From contig CBDFHH010000004.1 in NCBI GenBank assembly GCA_965247665.1, positions 806,001-870,000 of the forward strand: 64,000 bases of DNA. Direction: 5' to 3'. The DNA is from CAUZWH01 sp965247665 (lineage in GTDB: Bacteria > Pseudomonadota > Alphaproteobacteria > SHVV01). The translations under genes and the position numbers were made by a program. The notes under the pieces are model-generated. The model ran no database searches and was not told where the DNA came from. It saw nothing but the letters and a program-made list of their open reading frames with translations. This document shows, piece by piece, positions 44,099 through 53,914 of the stretch (position 1 is its first letter; each line of letters starts with the position of its first letter).

Positions 44099-45208
44099 GT
44101 GAGCACAGCGGTTGTCTGGGATGATCGCTTTGGCATCCACGACATGGGGGAAGCCGCTCTCTACATTCCCCCCGCTGGTATCGTCGAGTCCGATCTCCAT
44201 ATCGATAACCCCACCCGGATTGTTCGTACCAGGAACGTTATCAGTGCCGCAGGTCTGGACGAAATATTGACACTTCGCGCGCCGCGCGAAGCCAACCTAG
44301 ACGAGCTCACACGGGTCCACTCGGCCGAGCACATCGAGCGGATGCAAGGGGTTTCAACAGCCGGCGGCGGAGACGCCGGCTGCGGGTATACACCTATGGA
44401 TGCGCGATCCTACGAGCTTGGAATCCTCAGTGCCGGATCGACCCTCACGGCGCTGGATCTCGTTATGCAGAGACTGGTTGAGAACGCCCACGCGATGACG
44501 CGCCGTTCGGGGCACCACGCGTCACGGGATACCGGCTTGGGTTTTTGCATTTTCAACAACGTGGCTATTGCGGCGCGCGCCGCTCAATCGGACTACAAGC
44601 TTAGGCGCGTTGCAATCGTCGATATCGATGCGCATCATGGAAACGGGACCGAGACAATTTTTTACGCCGACTCGAGCGTTCTAACGATCTCGATTCAACA
44701 GGACAGATTGTTCCCGGTCGAGACAGGAGACAGCTCGTCACTGGGCGCGGACGATGCGATCGGGTACAATCTGAATGTCAACCTGCCGGCTGGCACCGGT
44801 GATGAGGGTTATCTCTACGGATTTGACCAAATCGTCTCGCCAGCGCTTCGCGCATTCCAACCTGAACTTATCCTAGTGGCTTGCGGCGTGGATGCGAGCT
44901 ACTACGACCCCATGGCGCGTCTAGCCGTTACCGCACGCGGCTTTCGTGCCATCGGCGCGCGTTTGCGTGATCTCGCTCGTGAACTGTGTTCCGGCAGGCT
45001 CGTCATGTCGCAGGAAGGTGGCTACAGCCACCAGTATGCCCCTTTCTGCTGGTTGGCGCTCATCGAAGCGATTGCTGATGTTAGCAATGCACACGAAGAT
45101 CCCTTCGAGCCGTTCCTTGATGGTGCCGGTGCGCGGGAATTGACGTTGTGGCAACAGAGCACCATAGACGCGACGACGCGTGCAATGGAAGGATACTGGC
45201 ATCGATGA
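44099..45208 (+). CDS. HDAC-like deacylase (acetylpolyamine amidohydrolase superfamily)
   Basis: This 369-residue protein has an intact arginase-fold deacetylase active site: MTRRSGHHA (proton-relay histidines), zinc ligands in IVDIDAHHGNGTE and ACGVDASYYDP, and the tyrosine in QEGGYSHQY. It would remove an acyl group from an amine. Bacterial homologues act on acetylpolyamines or other amides. It begins with GTG after AGGGAGG, and is followed by the importer genes, so it probably processes the imported compound. Confidence 0.87.
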   Translation: MSTAVVWDDRFGIHDMGEAALYIPPAGIVESDLHIDNPTRIVRTRNVISAAGLDEILTLRAPREANLDELTRVHSAEHIERMQGVSTAGGGDAGCGYTPMDARSYELGILSAGSTLTALDLVMQRLVENAHAMTRRSGHHASRDTGLGFCIFNNVAIAARAAQSDYKLRRVAIVDIDAHHGNGTETIFYADSSVLTISIQQDRLFPVETGDSSSLGADDAIGYNLNVNLPAGTGDEGYLYGFDQIVSPALRAFQPELILVACGVDASYYDPMARLAVTARGFRAIGARLRDLARELCSGRLVMSQEGGYSHQYAPFCWLALIEAIADVSNAHEDPFEPFLDGAGARELTLWQQSTIDATTRAMEGYWHR

Positions 45209-45372
45209 TTGTGTATTGCTGGTGTCTCCTCGCTAGTCCGCACCAGCTTGGTGTGGTTACACGAAGAACGTTCCAGATCGAGGGTCGCTTAATCCCTTCG
45301 AGTACTAAAGCGTGCCAGCGTTAGAACTACACTATGAGCCTATTACCCAATCATACGTCGAGGGAGGTAACC

Positions 45373-46395
45373 ATGTGGACTTCAAGTACGGACATCCGAG
45401 AGCGCAGTACTTGCCGGCGCCCAAGAGCGATATGGTCGCTTGCCTGTGCCACTCTTCTATCTCTTGCCATGGTCGCTATTTGCTTTGGTAGTGTCGCGCA
45501 AGCAGACCAAGCCAGAGTTGGCGGCCTTTTCACGCAGTCCGTCAGTCAGGGTAATTGGGATCCGGGAGGATATGCCGGGTTCAAAGCAATGTGCGAGAAG
45601 TACAACTTCCAGTGCTCACACGTCGAGCACGCTACCTACGAAAAAGCGCCAGCCATCCTGCGTGATCTCGCTTCCAAGGGATACGATCTCATCATCACCC
45701 ATAGTGGGGGGTACGCGTCGGCAATTTGGGAGGTCGCCCCTGAGTTTCCGGACACCGAATTCGTCCTTTACAGCTGGGCTAATACGACAAAAGACTTGAA
45801 GAACTACTCCGCCTGGTCGATGAATTGGGACGAATACGGTTACGTTCTTGGCGTACTTGCAGGTGCAACCTCCAAATCTGGCCACATCGCATTGGTCGGA
45901 GGTGAGGCAATCCCTTCGACCAAAGAAACGATCAAGTTCATCTCGCGCGGTGCAAAGAGTGTAAACCCAGACATCAAGATCGATGTCAGCTACATTGGAT
46001 CTTGGACCGATGTCGCCAAGGGGAAGGAGATCGGCCTCCAAGCGATCGAGCGCGGCGCCGACTTTCTGATCCCGATTGCTGACACCGCTGGCGCTGGCGT
46101 GCAACAAGCGGCAGAGGAGAATGGCAAGTTGACTATGGGAGAGTATATTGACCAAAGTGCCTCTTATCCGAAGTCAATTGTTACAAGCACGCTTCTAGAT
46201 TACGTGGGTGCATTCGACGAGATCGGCGAGGCTTTTACTCAGGGTAAACTCAACGGCCAGATCGTCCAACTGAACATCGATACTGGCGACTTTACTATGA
46301 ATAAGCCTTTCCAGCATGTTGCGCCAGATGTCGAGGAAAAAGTCATGAAAGTGTTTCACGGTATTGGCGAAGGCACGATCAAAGTGAATGAGTAA
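45373..46395 (+). CDS. BMP-family ABC transporter substrate-binding protein
   Basis: This 340-residue periplasmic protein of the basic membrane protein/PnrA group has a signal peptide after a basic N-region and a cleavage near AQA-DQ. Family traits are VGGLFTQSVSQGNWDPGGY, YDLIITHSGGY and GADFLIPIADTAGAG. Characterised members bind purine nucleosides or riboflavin. The ATG at 45373 has GAGGGAGG; the upstream ATG does not. It is followed directly by its ATPase and two permeases. A 5-base-arm palindrome CACCA-GCT-TGGTG lies upstream (45240-45252). Confidence 0.87.
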   Translation: MWTSSTDIRERSTCRRPRAIWSLACATLLSLAMVAICFGSVAQADQARVGGLFTQSVSQGNWDPGGYAGFKAMCEKYNFQCSHVEHATYEKAPAILRDLASKGYDLIITHSGGYASAIWEVAPEFPDTEFVLYSWANTTKDLKNYSAWSMNWDEYGYVLGVLAGATSKSGHIALVGGEAIPSTKETIKFISRGAKSVNPDIKIDVSYIGSWTDVAKGKEIGLQAIERGADFLIPIADTAGAGVQQAAEENGKLTMGEYIDQSASYPKSIVTSTLLDYVGAFDEIGEAFTQGKLNGQIVQLNIDTGDFTMNKPFQHVAPDVEEKVMKVFHGIGEGTIKVNE

Positions 46396-46403
46396 CCGCT
46401 GAA

Positions 46404-47948
46404 GTGCCTGACGAACGAGAGCCACTCGCTCGCCTTGAGGGAATCACAAAGCGTTTTCAGGGTGGAGTTATCGCCAACCGAACGGTGGATCTCACCCTTT
46501 ATGGGGGTGAGATCCACGCGCTTGTCGGCGAAAATGGCGCAGGTAAGACGACGCTAATGAACATCCTCTTTGGGCTTGTCGAGCCAGACGAGGGGAAGAT
46601 CTTTGTTGGCAACAGATTAGTCCGCCATAGCACACCAGCCGACGCGATTGCCAACGGCATCGGCATGGTACATCAGCATTTCAAACTGGTGTCTCGGCTA
46701 ACAGTGGCGGAAAACTTGATCTTGGGTCGTTTTCGCGACGCGGGATTGCGCCTTGCGCCTCGGCGAGTCGCTATGGAGATCGTAGAACTCTCACGCCAGT
46801 ATGGACTTGATGTCGAACCCAACGCCATCGTCGGCTCGCTACCCTTGGCCGGTCAACAACGTGTTGAAATCCTCAAGGCTCTCTACCAGGACGCACGTGT
46901 ATTAATCCTAGACGAACCCACAACAGTTTTGAACCCGGACGAGGTGGAGCGCCTGTACGAGGTGCTTGTTTCCCTAGCACTTGAAGGGCGTAGTATTGTT
47001 TTAATTACGCATCACCTTGATGAGGTATTTCGGTTTAGCAATTATGTTTCGGTGCTCCGGTTAGGGCAGATCGTGGGCTCTGGGTGGACCAAGAACATTA
47101 CTCGGGAGAAGATAGCTAAACTCATCGTCGGTCGGGAGTTCAAATCCGCCGGCGATTTGCGGAGCGAATCAAACGCTAATTTAGGGCCGCTGCTGCTCGA
47201 GATTGACCATGTGTCCCTGCCTGGCTCAACGTTTTCAACCGGCCTTAACGATGTAACACTAAAGGTTCACGGCGGTGAAGTCATGGCTATTGCTGGGGTC
47301 GAGGGCAACGGTCAGCGCGAGCTGTTCGAAATTGTATCGGGCTTGCGTCGGCCAACGGATGGTCGGGTGGCAATCGGCGGCCTAAAGGGCCAACCGCGTA
47401 ACCGAAAGCACTCGGCGGAACTTGGTCTTAGGGTTGTCCCTGAGGATCGTCACTCAGAAGGACTGGTACTGGATCTAACTGTGGCCGAGAACCTGGTGGT
47501 TGATTGCATTGACAGCCAACCATACGCCGAATTCGGCTGGCTCAACCGTAAGACCATCAGATCCATTGCGATCTCATTGCTGAAGCGCTTTGACATACGT
47601 GCCTCAAGTTCTGATGTAGCGGTAAGAACGCTATCCGGTGGAAATCAACAAAAAGTAGTTTTAGCGCGTGCTCTTCGGGACGGCGCCGGGGTCCTGCTCG
47701 CTCATCAGCCGACGCGGGGCCTGGACGTCGGTGCAACTGAGGAAATCCTCCAACAGATTTCGACCGCCGCGGATGCTGGCGCCGCAGTTCTGCTCATTTC
47801 AAGCAGCCTTGATGAAGTGATTCGTATGGGTGACCGCATCATCGTATTTTATCGAGGTCGGATCGCCGGCGAGACTTCAAGGCAAAACGCTTCTATCGAG
47901 CAAATCGGACGCTGGATGACAGGTGTTCGGTCAGATGAGGCGGCTTGA
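46404..47948 (+). CDS. BMP-type ABC transporter ATP-binding protein (two domains)
   Basis: This 514-residue protein has two ABC domains. The first has Walker A GENGAGKTT, the LPLAGQQRVEILKAL region in place of a canonical signature, and Walker B VLILDEPT. The second has a degenerate Walker A (VEGNGQRE), the signature LSGGNQQK and a Walker B ending HQPTRGLD. This asymmetry is usual for the nucleoside/sugar subclass. It starts with GTG eight bases after the binding protein and overlaps the first permease (TTGA). Confidence 0.92.
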   Translation: MPDEREPLARLEGITKRFQGGVIANRTVDLTLYGGEIHALVGENGAGKTTLMNILFGLVEPDEGKIFVGNRLVRHSTPADAIANGIGMVHQHFKLVSRLTVAENLILGRFRDAGLRLAPRRVAMEIVELSRQYGLDVEPNAIVGSLPLAGQQRVEILKALYQDARVLILDEPTTVLNPDEVERLYEVLVSLALEGRSIVLITHHLDEVFRFSNYVSVLRLGQIVGSGWTKNITREKIAKLIVGREFKSAGDLRSESNANLGPLLLEIDHVSLPGSTFSTGLNDVTLKVHGGEVMAIAGVEGNGQRELFEIVSGLRRPTDGRVAIGGLKGQPRNRKHSAELGLRVVPEDRHSEGLVLDLTVAENLVVDCIDSQPYAEFGWLNRKTIRSIAISLLKRFDIRASSSDVAVRTLSGGNQQKVVLARALRDGAGVLLAHQPTRGLDVGATEEILQQISTAADAGAAVLLISSSLDEVIRMGDRIIVFYRGRIAGETSRQNASIEQIGRWMTGVRSDEAA

Positions 47949-49033
47949 GGGAATCCATCTCGCAGCTCAGGCGTGTCCGCGCGACATTTCTGGCTCGGCT
48001 TGTGCGGCCGAGCCGACCAGGCAGCAACACACTTATTGTCTTGGGCGCCATTGCCGCTAGCATTTTCGCTGGCGCGTTGACAGTAACGATTATTGGCGTC
48101 TCGCCCGTGCAGGCGCTTATTGTAGTTATCCAAGGATCAGTCGGTTCACTTCGAGGCTTAGGCGATTCACTCGTATTCGCAACACCGCGTTTGTTCGTAG
48201 CCCTCGGCACAATCGTCGCCGTGCGCTGCGGAGTGTTTAACCTCGGCGGTGAAGGCCAGCTTCAACTAGGGGCGATTGGTGCCGTGCTCGCTGGCACAAT
48301 GGTGGGTCAAATCGTTCCTCCGCTGCACATCGCATTCGCTGTCCTCTCCGCAATGGCATTTGGTGCTGCGTGGGCCATGCTCGCGATCTTGCTCAAGTTG
48401 TGGCGCGGCGCCGACGAGATCATCGTAACGCTTATGATGAACTTTATCGGAATCTTTCTTGTCGCCTATTTGGTGGAGGGACCGCTTCAGCCACCGGATT
48501 CCATTTTCAATATGTCGGAGAGGATAGAACAGACCTCCCGGCTACCAATACTAATTCCAGGCACGCGACTACATTTGGGTTTTGTGATCGCCCTTGCCGC
48601 TACTGCCGCGGTTTGGTGCTTGCTCTACCGAACGTCTCTTGGGGTACAGCTGCGTGCGACGGGTCTCAACCCCAAAGCGGCACGCCTCCAGGGACTGTCG
48701 ACAGGTCAGCTGATGTTCGTGTCAATGGCGATATCCGGTGCCGTGGGTGGTTTGGCGGGAGCCGGAGAAGTACTTGGGGTACAGTTCCGGCTGATCGAGG
48801 GTTTCAGTTCCGGCTTTGGATTCGAAGGCTTGGCGATCGCGTTCCTTGGCGGTCTTGAGCCAATCCCTGTTCTGCTCATTGCTATCTATTTTGGCATCAT
48901 ACAAAACGGAACAACGGCGTTGCAGAGCACCCTCAGTGTGCCTGCTTCACTCGTTTACATCATGGTAGCGCTGCCAATATTGTTCTTGGCAGGCGCGCAG
49001 GGATGGCGGCTTATGCGCGGTGGGACCGCGTGA
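47945..49033 (+). CDS. BMP-type ABC transporter permease 1
   Basis: This 362-residue inner-membrane protein has about nine or ten helices and the BPD_transp_2 pattern: CGVFNLGGEGQLQLGAIGA, ADEIIVTLMMNFIGIF and AGEVLGVQFRL, followed by IAFLGGLEPIP. It pairs with the second permease. It starts with TTG in a TTGA overlap with the ATPase. Confidence 0.9.
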   Translation: MRESISQLRRVRATFLARLVRPSRPGSNTLIVLGAIAASIFAGALTVTIIGVSPVQALIVVIQGSVGSLRGLGDSLVFATPRLFVALGTIVAVRCGVFNLGGEGQLQLGAIGAVLAGTMVGQIVPPLHIAFAVLSAMAFGAAWAMLAILLKLWRGADEIIVTLMMNFIGIFLVAYLVEGPLQPPDSIFNMSERIEQTSRLPILIPGTRLHLGFVIALAATAAVWCLLYRTSLGVQLRATGLNPKAARLQGLSTGQLMFVSMAISGAVGGLAGAGEVLGVQFRLIEGFSSGFGFEGLAIAFLGGLEPIPVLLIAIYFGIIQNGTTALQSTLSVPASLVYIMVALPILFLAGAQGWRLMRGGTA

Positions 49034-49971
49034 ACGTGGACGAAATTACCATCATCGCGTTATTCCTCGCCTCGGCGATCCGCCTCGCTGGGCCGGTGCT
49101 GCTCGCGGCACTTGGCGAAGTCGTTTCGCAACGAGCCGGCGTCTTAAATGTTGGACTCGAAGGGTTAATGTTGGTTGGTGCCTTCGCCGCCGTGGTTGGT
49201 GCTGGCGCAACCGGATCGGCGCTGTACGGTGCAATGATTGGTGCCGGCGTGGCCTGCCTGTGCGGACTGGCGTTCGGGGTTCTCGTCGGCGTGCTTAGGG
49301 CAGATCAGATCGTGGCTGGAATTGGCCTTAACATATTGGCTCTTGGTGTGACCACACTGCTGCGGGAGGAGCTGATTCCAACACAGATCACACCGGTTCC
49401 AGCTGGCGTATTAGGCCCTATGGCAATCCCGTTGCTGAGTGAGCTACCCATCTTGGGCCGGGGGGTTTTTTCTCAAAGTCCCTTCATCTACGGAGCTTTG
49501 CTGCTAGCTATTCTTCTTTGGTACTTCTTGCGCTTCACATCGCCGGGTCTCGTTTTACGTTCGGTTGGAGAGGGTGCAACCGCAGCCGACTCCGCGGGCA
49601 TCCCTGTCCTGTCGATACGGGTCGCCGTGGTAGCATTTGCGGGCCTAATGGCCGGGTTCGGCGGTGCCTACTTGTCGCTCGTTGCTGCCGGCGGTTTCTT
49701 CGTAGACAACATCACAGGTGGCCGCGGTTATCTTTCAATTGCCGTAGCAATTTTCGGACGCTGGCATCCTTTGTGGGTATGCGCGGCTGCGCTCTTGTTT
49801 GGGGCCGCTGACGCACTCCAGTACCAAGGTCAGCTACTGGGGTTGGCAGTACCAACGTCTATTCTGCTCATGTTCCCCTTCTTGCTTGCACTCGTAACAT
49901 GGGTGCTCCTTGGTCGCAGCAAGGCGGCTCCTGCGGATCTGCTCCGACCATTCGTGCGGGCACAGAACTAA
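49030..49971 (+). CDS. BMP-type ABC transporter permease 2
   Basis: This 313-residue inner-membrane protein has ERAG-like QRAGVLNVGLEGLMLVGAF, ADQIVAGIGLNILALG and AGGFFVDNITGGRGYLSIAVAIFG. It starts with GTG in a GTGA overlap with permease 1. With the preceding three genes it forms a complete importer. The molybdenum hydroxylase gene follows 55 bases later on the same strand. Confidence 0.9.
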   Translation: MNVDEITIIALFLASAIRLAGPVLLAALGEVVSQRAGVLNVGLEGLMLVGAFAAVVGAGATGSALYGAMIGAGVACLCGLAFGVLVGVLRADQIVAGIGLNILALGVTTLLREELIPTQITPVPAGVLGPMAIPLLSELPILGRGVFSQSPFIYGALLLAILLWYFLRFTSPGLVLRSVGEGATAADSAGIPVLSIRVAVVAFAGLMAGFGGAYLSLVAAGGFFVDNITGGRGYLSIAVAIFGRWHPLWVCAAALLFGAADALQYQGQLLGLAVPTSILLMFPFLLALVTWVLLGRSKAAPADLLRPFVRAQN

Positions 49972-50026
49972 GCGGGGCCAACACTTTGGAATTCTCTAGA
50001 GCGCATCATTATTCGTACTAAGACAG

Positions 50027-52261
50027 TTGAAGTATCGAGGGCGGGAAATCAAGCGCGTCGAGGATTGGCGGCTTCTCAGGGGCGGCGGCCAATATGTGGA
50101 CGATATTCACGTCCCCAATGCAGCATACGCCGTCTTCGTGCGCAGTCCCCACGCGCATGCTGTGATCAAGCAAATTGAAACGGGCCAGGCAACCTCGATG
50201 CCCAACGTGCTCGCCGTGCTGAAGTCCGCAGATTGGGAAGCAAACGGCGGCGCTGACCTTCCGTGCATCCAAACTGTTCGTTCCAGCGATGGAACACCCG
50301 CGCGAGAGGTATGGCGTCCCGTATTCGCCAAGGATCGTGTTCGTCATGTCGGAGAAATCGTTGTACTCGTGGTTGCCAGCACTCCTTGGCGAGCCGCCGA
50401 TGCTGCCGAAGCTATCGAGATTGACTACGAGCTTCTGCCTTGTGTGACAGATGCTTGCGAGGCGCTCGAGCTTGGTGCACCGCAGGTCCATGATGACGTT
50501 CCCGGCAATGTTGTTTACGACTGGTCGATCGGAGACAAGGTGGCGGTGGCGCAAGGCTTTGCGCGCGCAACACACGTGACGCGGACCGATCTTGTTAACA
50601 ACCGCCTTCACCACCTGCCCATTGAGCCACGTGCAGTGATCGGTGCCTACGACCCAGCCAGGGAGCACTACACTCTGTGGTCGTCGACGCAGGTACCTCA
50701 TTTGATCCGTCAACTTCTAGTTGAGCACACACTCCGGGTGGCCGAACCAAACCTGCGCGTTATAGCGCCTGACGTGGGTGGTGGCTTCGGTCTAAAGGCG
50801 GTGCATTACGCCGAGGAAGCTGCAGTACTCTGGGCTTCCCGACTAGTTGGCCGCCCCGTGCGCTGGACTTCGACCCGCACGGAGGCCTTCATCGCCGACG
50901 TCCACGGCCGTGCCCAAGTTGCGCACGCCGAGATGGCCTTCGACGCCGAGGGCCGTATTCTTGCGCTACGCGTCGACACGGTTGCCAACATGGGTTCTTG
51001 CCTTGCCACTCTCGGGCCGGCGATACCATCCAAGTTCGGCTTACCAAGCCTCTGTCAGCTCTATGCGATTCCTGCGACCTACGCACGAGTACGCGCGGTA
51101 TACACCAACACTTTACCCGTCGACGCCTATCGAGGTGCTGGCCAGCCAGAAGCGACCTACATCGTTGAACGCTTGATCGAGCAAACCGCGCGCGAACTTA
51201 GGATAGATCCTTTAATTCTCCGAGAGCGCAATCTCATCCCCGCGAACGCGTTCCCTCACACGACAGCCACCGGCGCCGTGTATGACTCTGGCGACTATCC
51301 GGCCTTGTTGGCGAGAATGAAAGAGTTTGCTGGATATGAGGCGCTGCGGGTGCAGCAACAACAACTGAGAGAGTCTGGCACGCTGGTGGGTATCGGCATA
51401 TCAGCGTACATCGAGAGTGCCGCTGACAGCCCGAGCCGTGAGACAGCCTCCGGTGGTAGCCGTGTCGGAAGTTGGGATGCTGCAAGCGTGCGCATCCACC
51501 CGAGTGGCGCGGTCACGATCTACAGCGGCGGCCATTCCCATGGACAGGGTCATGATACCACGTTCCGCCAGGTGGCTGCCGATTACCTCGGCTGCAAGCT
51601 GACTGAGATCCAACTCGTGTCGGGTGACACCGATCGCGTGCATGCCGGAATGGGCACGTTCGGGTCGCGCTCGATCACGGTGATCGGCAGTGCGATCGCG
51701 ATCGCAGCTCAACGCGTCGTGATCAAGGGAGGCAAGCTCGCCGCGCACTTACTCGAGTGTGCCGAGACCGATATCGATTTCGAGAATGGCGACTATGTCG
51801 TGCGAGGCATACACCTCGCGGTCGTGCTTGTCGACCCTGAGTGCGGCTTGGTCCGTTTGCTATACTATGTTGCCGTCGATGACTGTGGCCGGGTGATCAA
51901 TCCCATGATTGTCGAGGGCCAAGTCCAAGGCGGAGTCGCACAGGGCGTTGGGCAGGCGCTGCTTGAATGCATCGTCTACGATGTCGAGACGGGGCAACCA
52001 ACCTCTGGCTCGCTCTTGGATTATGCTGTGCCACGCGCCGCGGATTTGCCGTCGTTTCGCAATGCGAGGATTGAAACTCCGGCTCCCGACAATCCGCTTG
52101 GCGTAAAAGGGATCGGCGAGGCGGGAGCCGTCGCAGCCCCACCAGCAATCGTGAACGCAGTTCTCGATGCGCTTGCGCCGCTCGGTGTCCGCCATCTCGA
52201 CATGCCCTTGACGCCGTTGAGAGTTTGGGAGGCGATTCGAGCTGGAGGCAGGAGTTCCTAA
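50027..52261 (+). CDS. Xanthine dehydrogenase-family molybdenum hydroxylase large subunit, internally deleted
   Basis: This 744-residue paralogue of the 4942-7290 protein has GGGQYVDDI, RSPHAHA, the active-site AYRGAGQ and the catalytic glutamate in GVKGIGEAG. Between YVVRG and IHLAVVLVDP about 38-45 residues present in the relative are missing in frame, at the position of the C-terminal domain crossover, which might weaken the enzyme. TTG start; the N-terminal MKYRGREIKRVEDWRLL fits the family. No iron-sulfur or FAD subunit gene is adjacent on the same strand. Context suggests hydroxylation of the imported heterocycle. Confidence 0.85.
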   Translation: MKYRGREIKRVEDWRLLRGGGQYVDDIHVPNAAYAVFVRSPHAHAVIKQIETGQATSMPNVLAVLKSADWEANGGADLPCIQTVRSSDGTPAREVWRPVFAKDRVRHVGEIVVLVVASTPWRAADAAEAIEIDYELLPCVTDACEALELGAPQVHDDVPGNVVYDWSIGDKVAVAQGFARATHVTRTDLVNNRLHHLPIEPRAVIGAYDPAREHYTLWSSTQVPHLIRQLLVEHTLRVAEPNLRVIAPDVGGGFGLKAVHYAEEAAVLWASRLVGRPVRWTSTRTEAFIADVHGRAQVAHAEMAFDAEGRILALRVDTVANMGSCLATLGPAIPSKFGLPSLCQLYAIPATYARVRAVYTNTLPVDAYRGAGQPEATYIVERLIEQTARELRIDPLILRERNLIPANAFPHTTATGAVYDSGDYPALLARMKEFAGYEALRVQQQQLRESGTLVGIGISAYIESAADSPSRETASGGSRVGSWDAASVRIHPSGAVTIYSGGHSHGQGHDTTFRQVAADYLGCKLTEIQLVSGDTDRVHAGMGTFGSRSITVIGSAIAIAAQRVVIKGGKLAAHLLECAETDIDFENGDYVVRGIHLAVVLVDPECGLVRLLYYVAVDDCGRVINPMIVEGQVQGGVAQGVGQALLECIVYDVETGQPTSGSLLDYAVPRAADLPSFRNARIETPAPDNPLGVKGIGEAGAVAAPPAIVNAVLDALAPLGVRHLDMPLTPLRVWEAIRAGGRSS

Positions 52262-52525
52262 TACACGAAATGGCGCCCTGAACTCTGCGGTAAGCGGCGA
52301 TGGCGAGCTGCGTTGCCCAAAGGCTCTTCAAGTTGCCCAAAGGCTCTTCAAGTTGCCCAAAGGCTCTTCAATATGACAGGGATTCTCAGTCTGAACCCAG
52401 CCGGATAATTGGAAATCGGAATATCTCGTCTCAAATGGTTTGCGGCTCGCCGCACCTACCTACCTGCGTTTCCTCTATTGCCGTTCGTCCTAACCCACAA
52501 AGGAGCAGCGCCCTGTCTTGGCTCG
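52262..52525. other. Intergenic gap with tandem repeat
   Basis: Between two converging genes. Apart from the triple repeat no gene or terminator hairpin was recognised. Confidence 0.4.
52312..52371. repeat. Three exact 20-base tandem repeats
   Basis: GTTGCCCAAAGGCTCTTCAA occurs three times back to back with no mismatch, in the gap between converging genes. It could be replication slippage or a bound site. Confidence 0.9.
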
Positions 52526-53914
52526 TTAACCAATACTGGGTAGCAGGCTTCCCAAGGGAACTGGCTTGATCGGCACACGGGGCTCGTTCACACCAAGGCT
52601 TTTCGGCGACACACCCAGAATCTGCGCTGCAACATGGGCAAGGCTCCAAGCGCAGACACGTCCCTGGCATGGACCCATCCCGCAGCGTGTCCACATCTTG
52701 ATAGCCGCTGCGGTCTGAGCGCCGCTGTCAATTGCCTCGCGAACATCGCGTACACAGATGTCCTCGCAACGACAAACGATGGTGTCGTCCGTCATCAAGC
52801 CGACGGTAGGGTTCTTCGCGGTGAATGTCTTGTTCACGTGATCGGCCAGAGCTTGAAAGCGGCGTCGCCGACGTCGCGCGCGGTCGAGCCGCCGTTGAGC
52901 TTCCACCGTCCAGTGTCCCAGAGTCCGGCCCGCGCACAATCCCGCTATTCTCCCTTCCTCGAGCGCCGCTCGCCATCCCGCCACGCCGGTGACCTCACCC
53001 GCCGCATAAATCTTCTCAACTGAAGTCTCCCCGGTGTTGTGGTTCACGGTGCATATTCGACCTCCCTCAATGTCGCTATACCCGTGCTCACAGCCTGCTA
53101 GGGCGGTCAATTCCGTGGAAGGTCGAAATCCTTGTCCGACTACGAGAATGTCCGCCTGGACATCGTGCTTCTGTCCAGCTACCTGCCCACTTCGATAGTC
53201 GAGCGGGGAAATTGAAACGTGTTCGACGGCGCTCCGACCGTGAGCCGCCGTCACAACCGAACTCAAATGTACTGGGACATGGTGGCGACGAAGCGACCAG
53301 AGATACGTTACCAACTCGGACCAGATTTCCGGGAACTGCAAGGCGCCAAGCGCAGCGAGCGGCGCAAAGCGCGCAGATTCGACGTAAGCGGCGATTTCCA
53401 CACCTGATTTGAGCAGTTGCTGCGCTACAACCAGAAGGAACGGGCCATTCCCCGCCAACACGGCACGCTGACCTAACCTCACGCCCTCCGCCTTTATCAA
53501 GCGCTGCGCTCCGCCAGCGGTTAGGACCCCAGGAAGCGTCCAACCTGGAAAGGCCAAATTCCGGTCGTGCGCACCAGTTGCAATGATCAGACGTTCGCTC
53601 AAGATCTCCTGGGAGATACCACCGCGATAGACAGTAATCCGGCGCTCAGGGAACAAGCCCCAGACCTGTACGCTGGCCCAGATTTCGGCTCCTGCATCAC
53701 GCACCTGTTTCACGAGCTTACGTCCCCGTCGGATTTCGGCGGACAGGGCACCATCGGTTCGGCTCGCCGGGGTAGGCTGCATGAAATACTGCCCGCCCGG
53801 AGAGACACTCTCATCGAGCAAGAGCACTTTGGCGCCCAATGAAGATGCTTCGAATGCCGCAGCCAGGCCGGCTGGCCCGGCACCAACGACGACGACCTCC
53901 GCCATTATTACCAT
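52526..53914 (-). CDS. FAD/NAD(P)-binding subunit with BFD-like [2Fe-2S] domain (HcnB/OoxA-like)
   Basis: This 462-residue flavoprotein has the N-terminal FAD motif VVVGAGPAGLAAAFEA, PGGQYFMQP, ATGAHDRN, a NAD-type loop ILAGNGPFLLVVAQQL, and IYAAGEVTGVAGW. The C-terminus has a bacterioferredoxin-like [2Fe-2S] motif (CRCEDICVRD, CGMGPCQGRVC). This matches the large subunit of hydrogen cyanide synthase, opine oxidases and D-hydroxyproline or proline dehydrogenase. The ATG overlaps the stop of the small iron-sulfur gene (TAATG). Confidence 0.88.
   Translation of the reverse strand: MVIMAEVVVVGAGPAGLAAAFEASSLGAKVLLLDESVSPGGQYFMQPTPASRTDGALSAEIRRGRKLVKQVRDAGAEIWASVQVWGLFPERRITVYRGGISQEILSERLIIATGAHDRNLAFPGWTLPGVLTAGGAQRLIKAEGVRLGQRAVLAGNGPFLLVVAQQLLKSGVEIAAYVESARFAPLAALGALQFPEIWSELVTYLWSLRRHHVPVHLSSVVTAAHGRSAVEHVSISPLDYRSGQVAGQKHDVQADILVVGQGFRPSTELTALAGCEHGYSDIEGGRICTVNHNTGETSVEKIYAAGEVTGVAGWRAALEEGRIAGLCAGRTLGHWTVEAQRRLDRARRRRRRFQALADHVNKTFTAKNPTVGLMTDDTIVCRCEDICVRDVREAIDSGAQTAAAIKMWTRCGMGPCQGRVCAWSLAHVAAQILGVSPKSLGVNEPRVPIKPVPLGSLLPSIG

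Noticed and set aside
50027..52261. Aerobic CO dehydrogenase
   Set aside because: The active-site loop is AYRGAGQ, not the AYxCSFR of true CO-oxidising form I, and coxM/coxS are missing.
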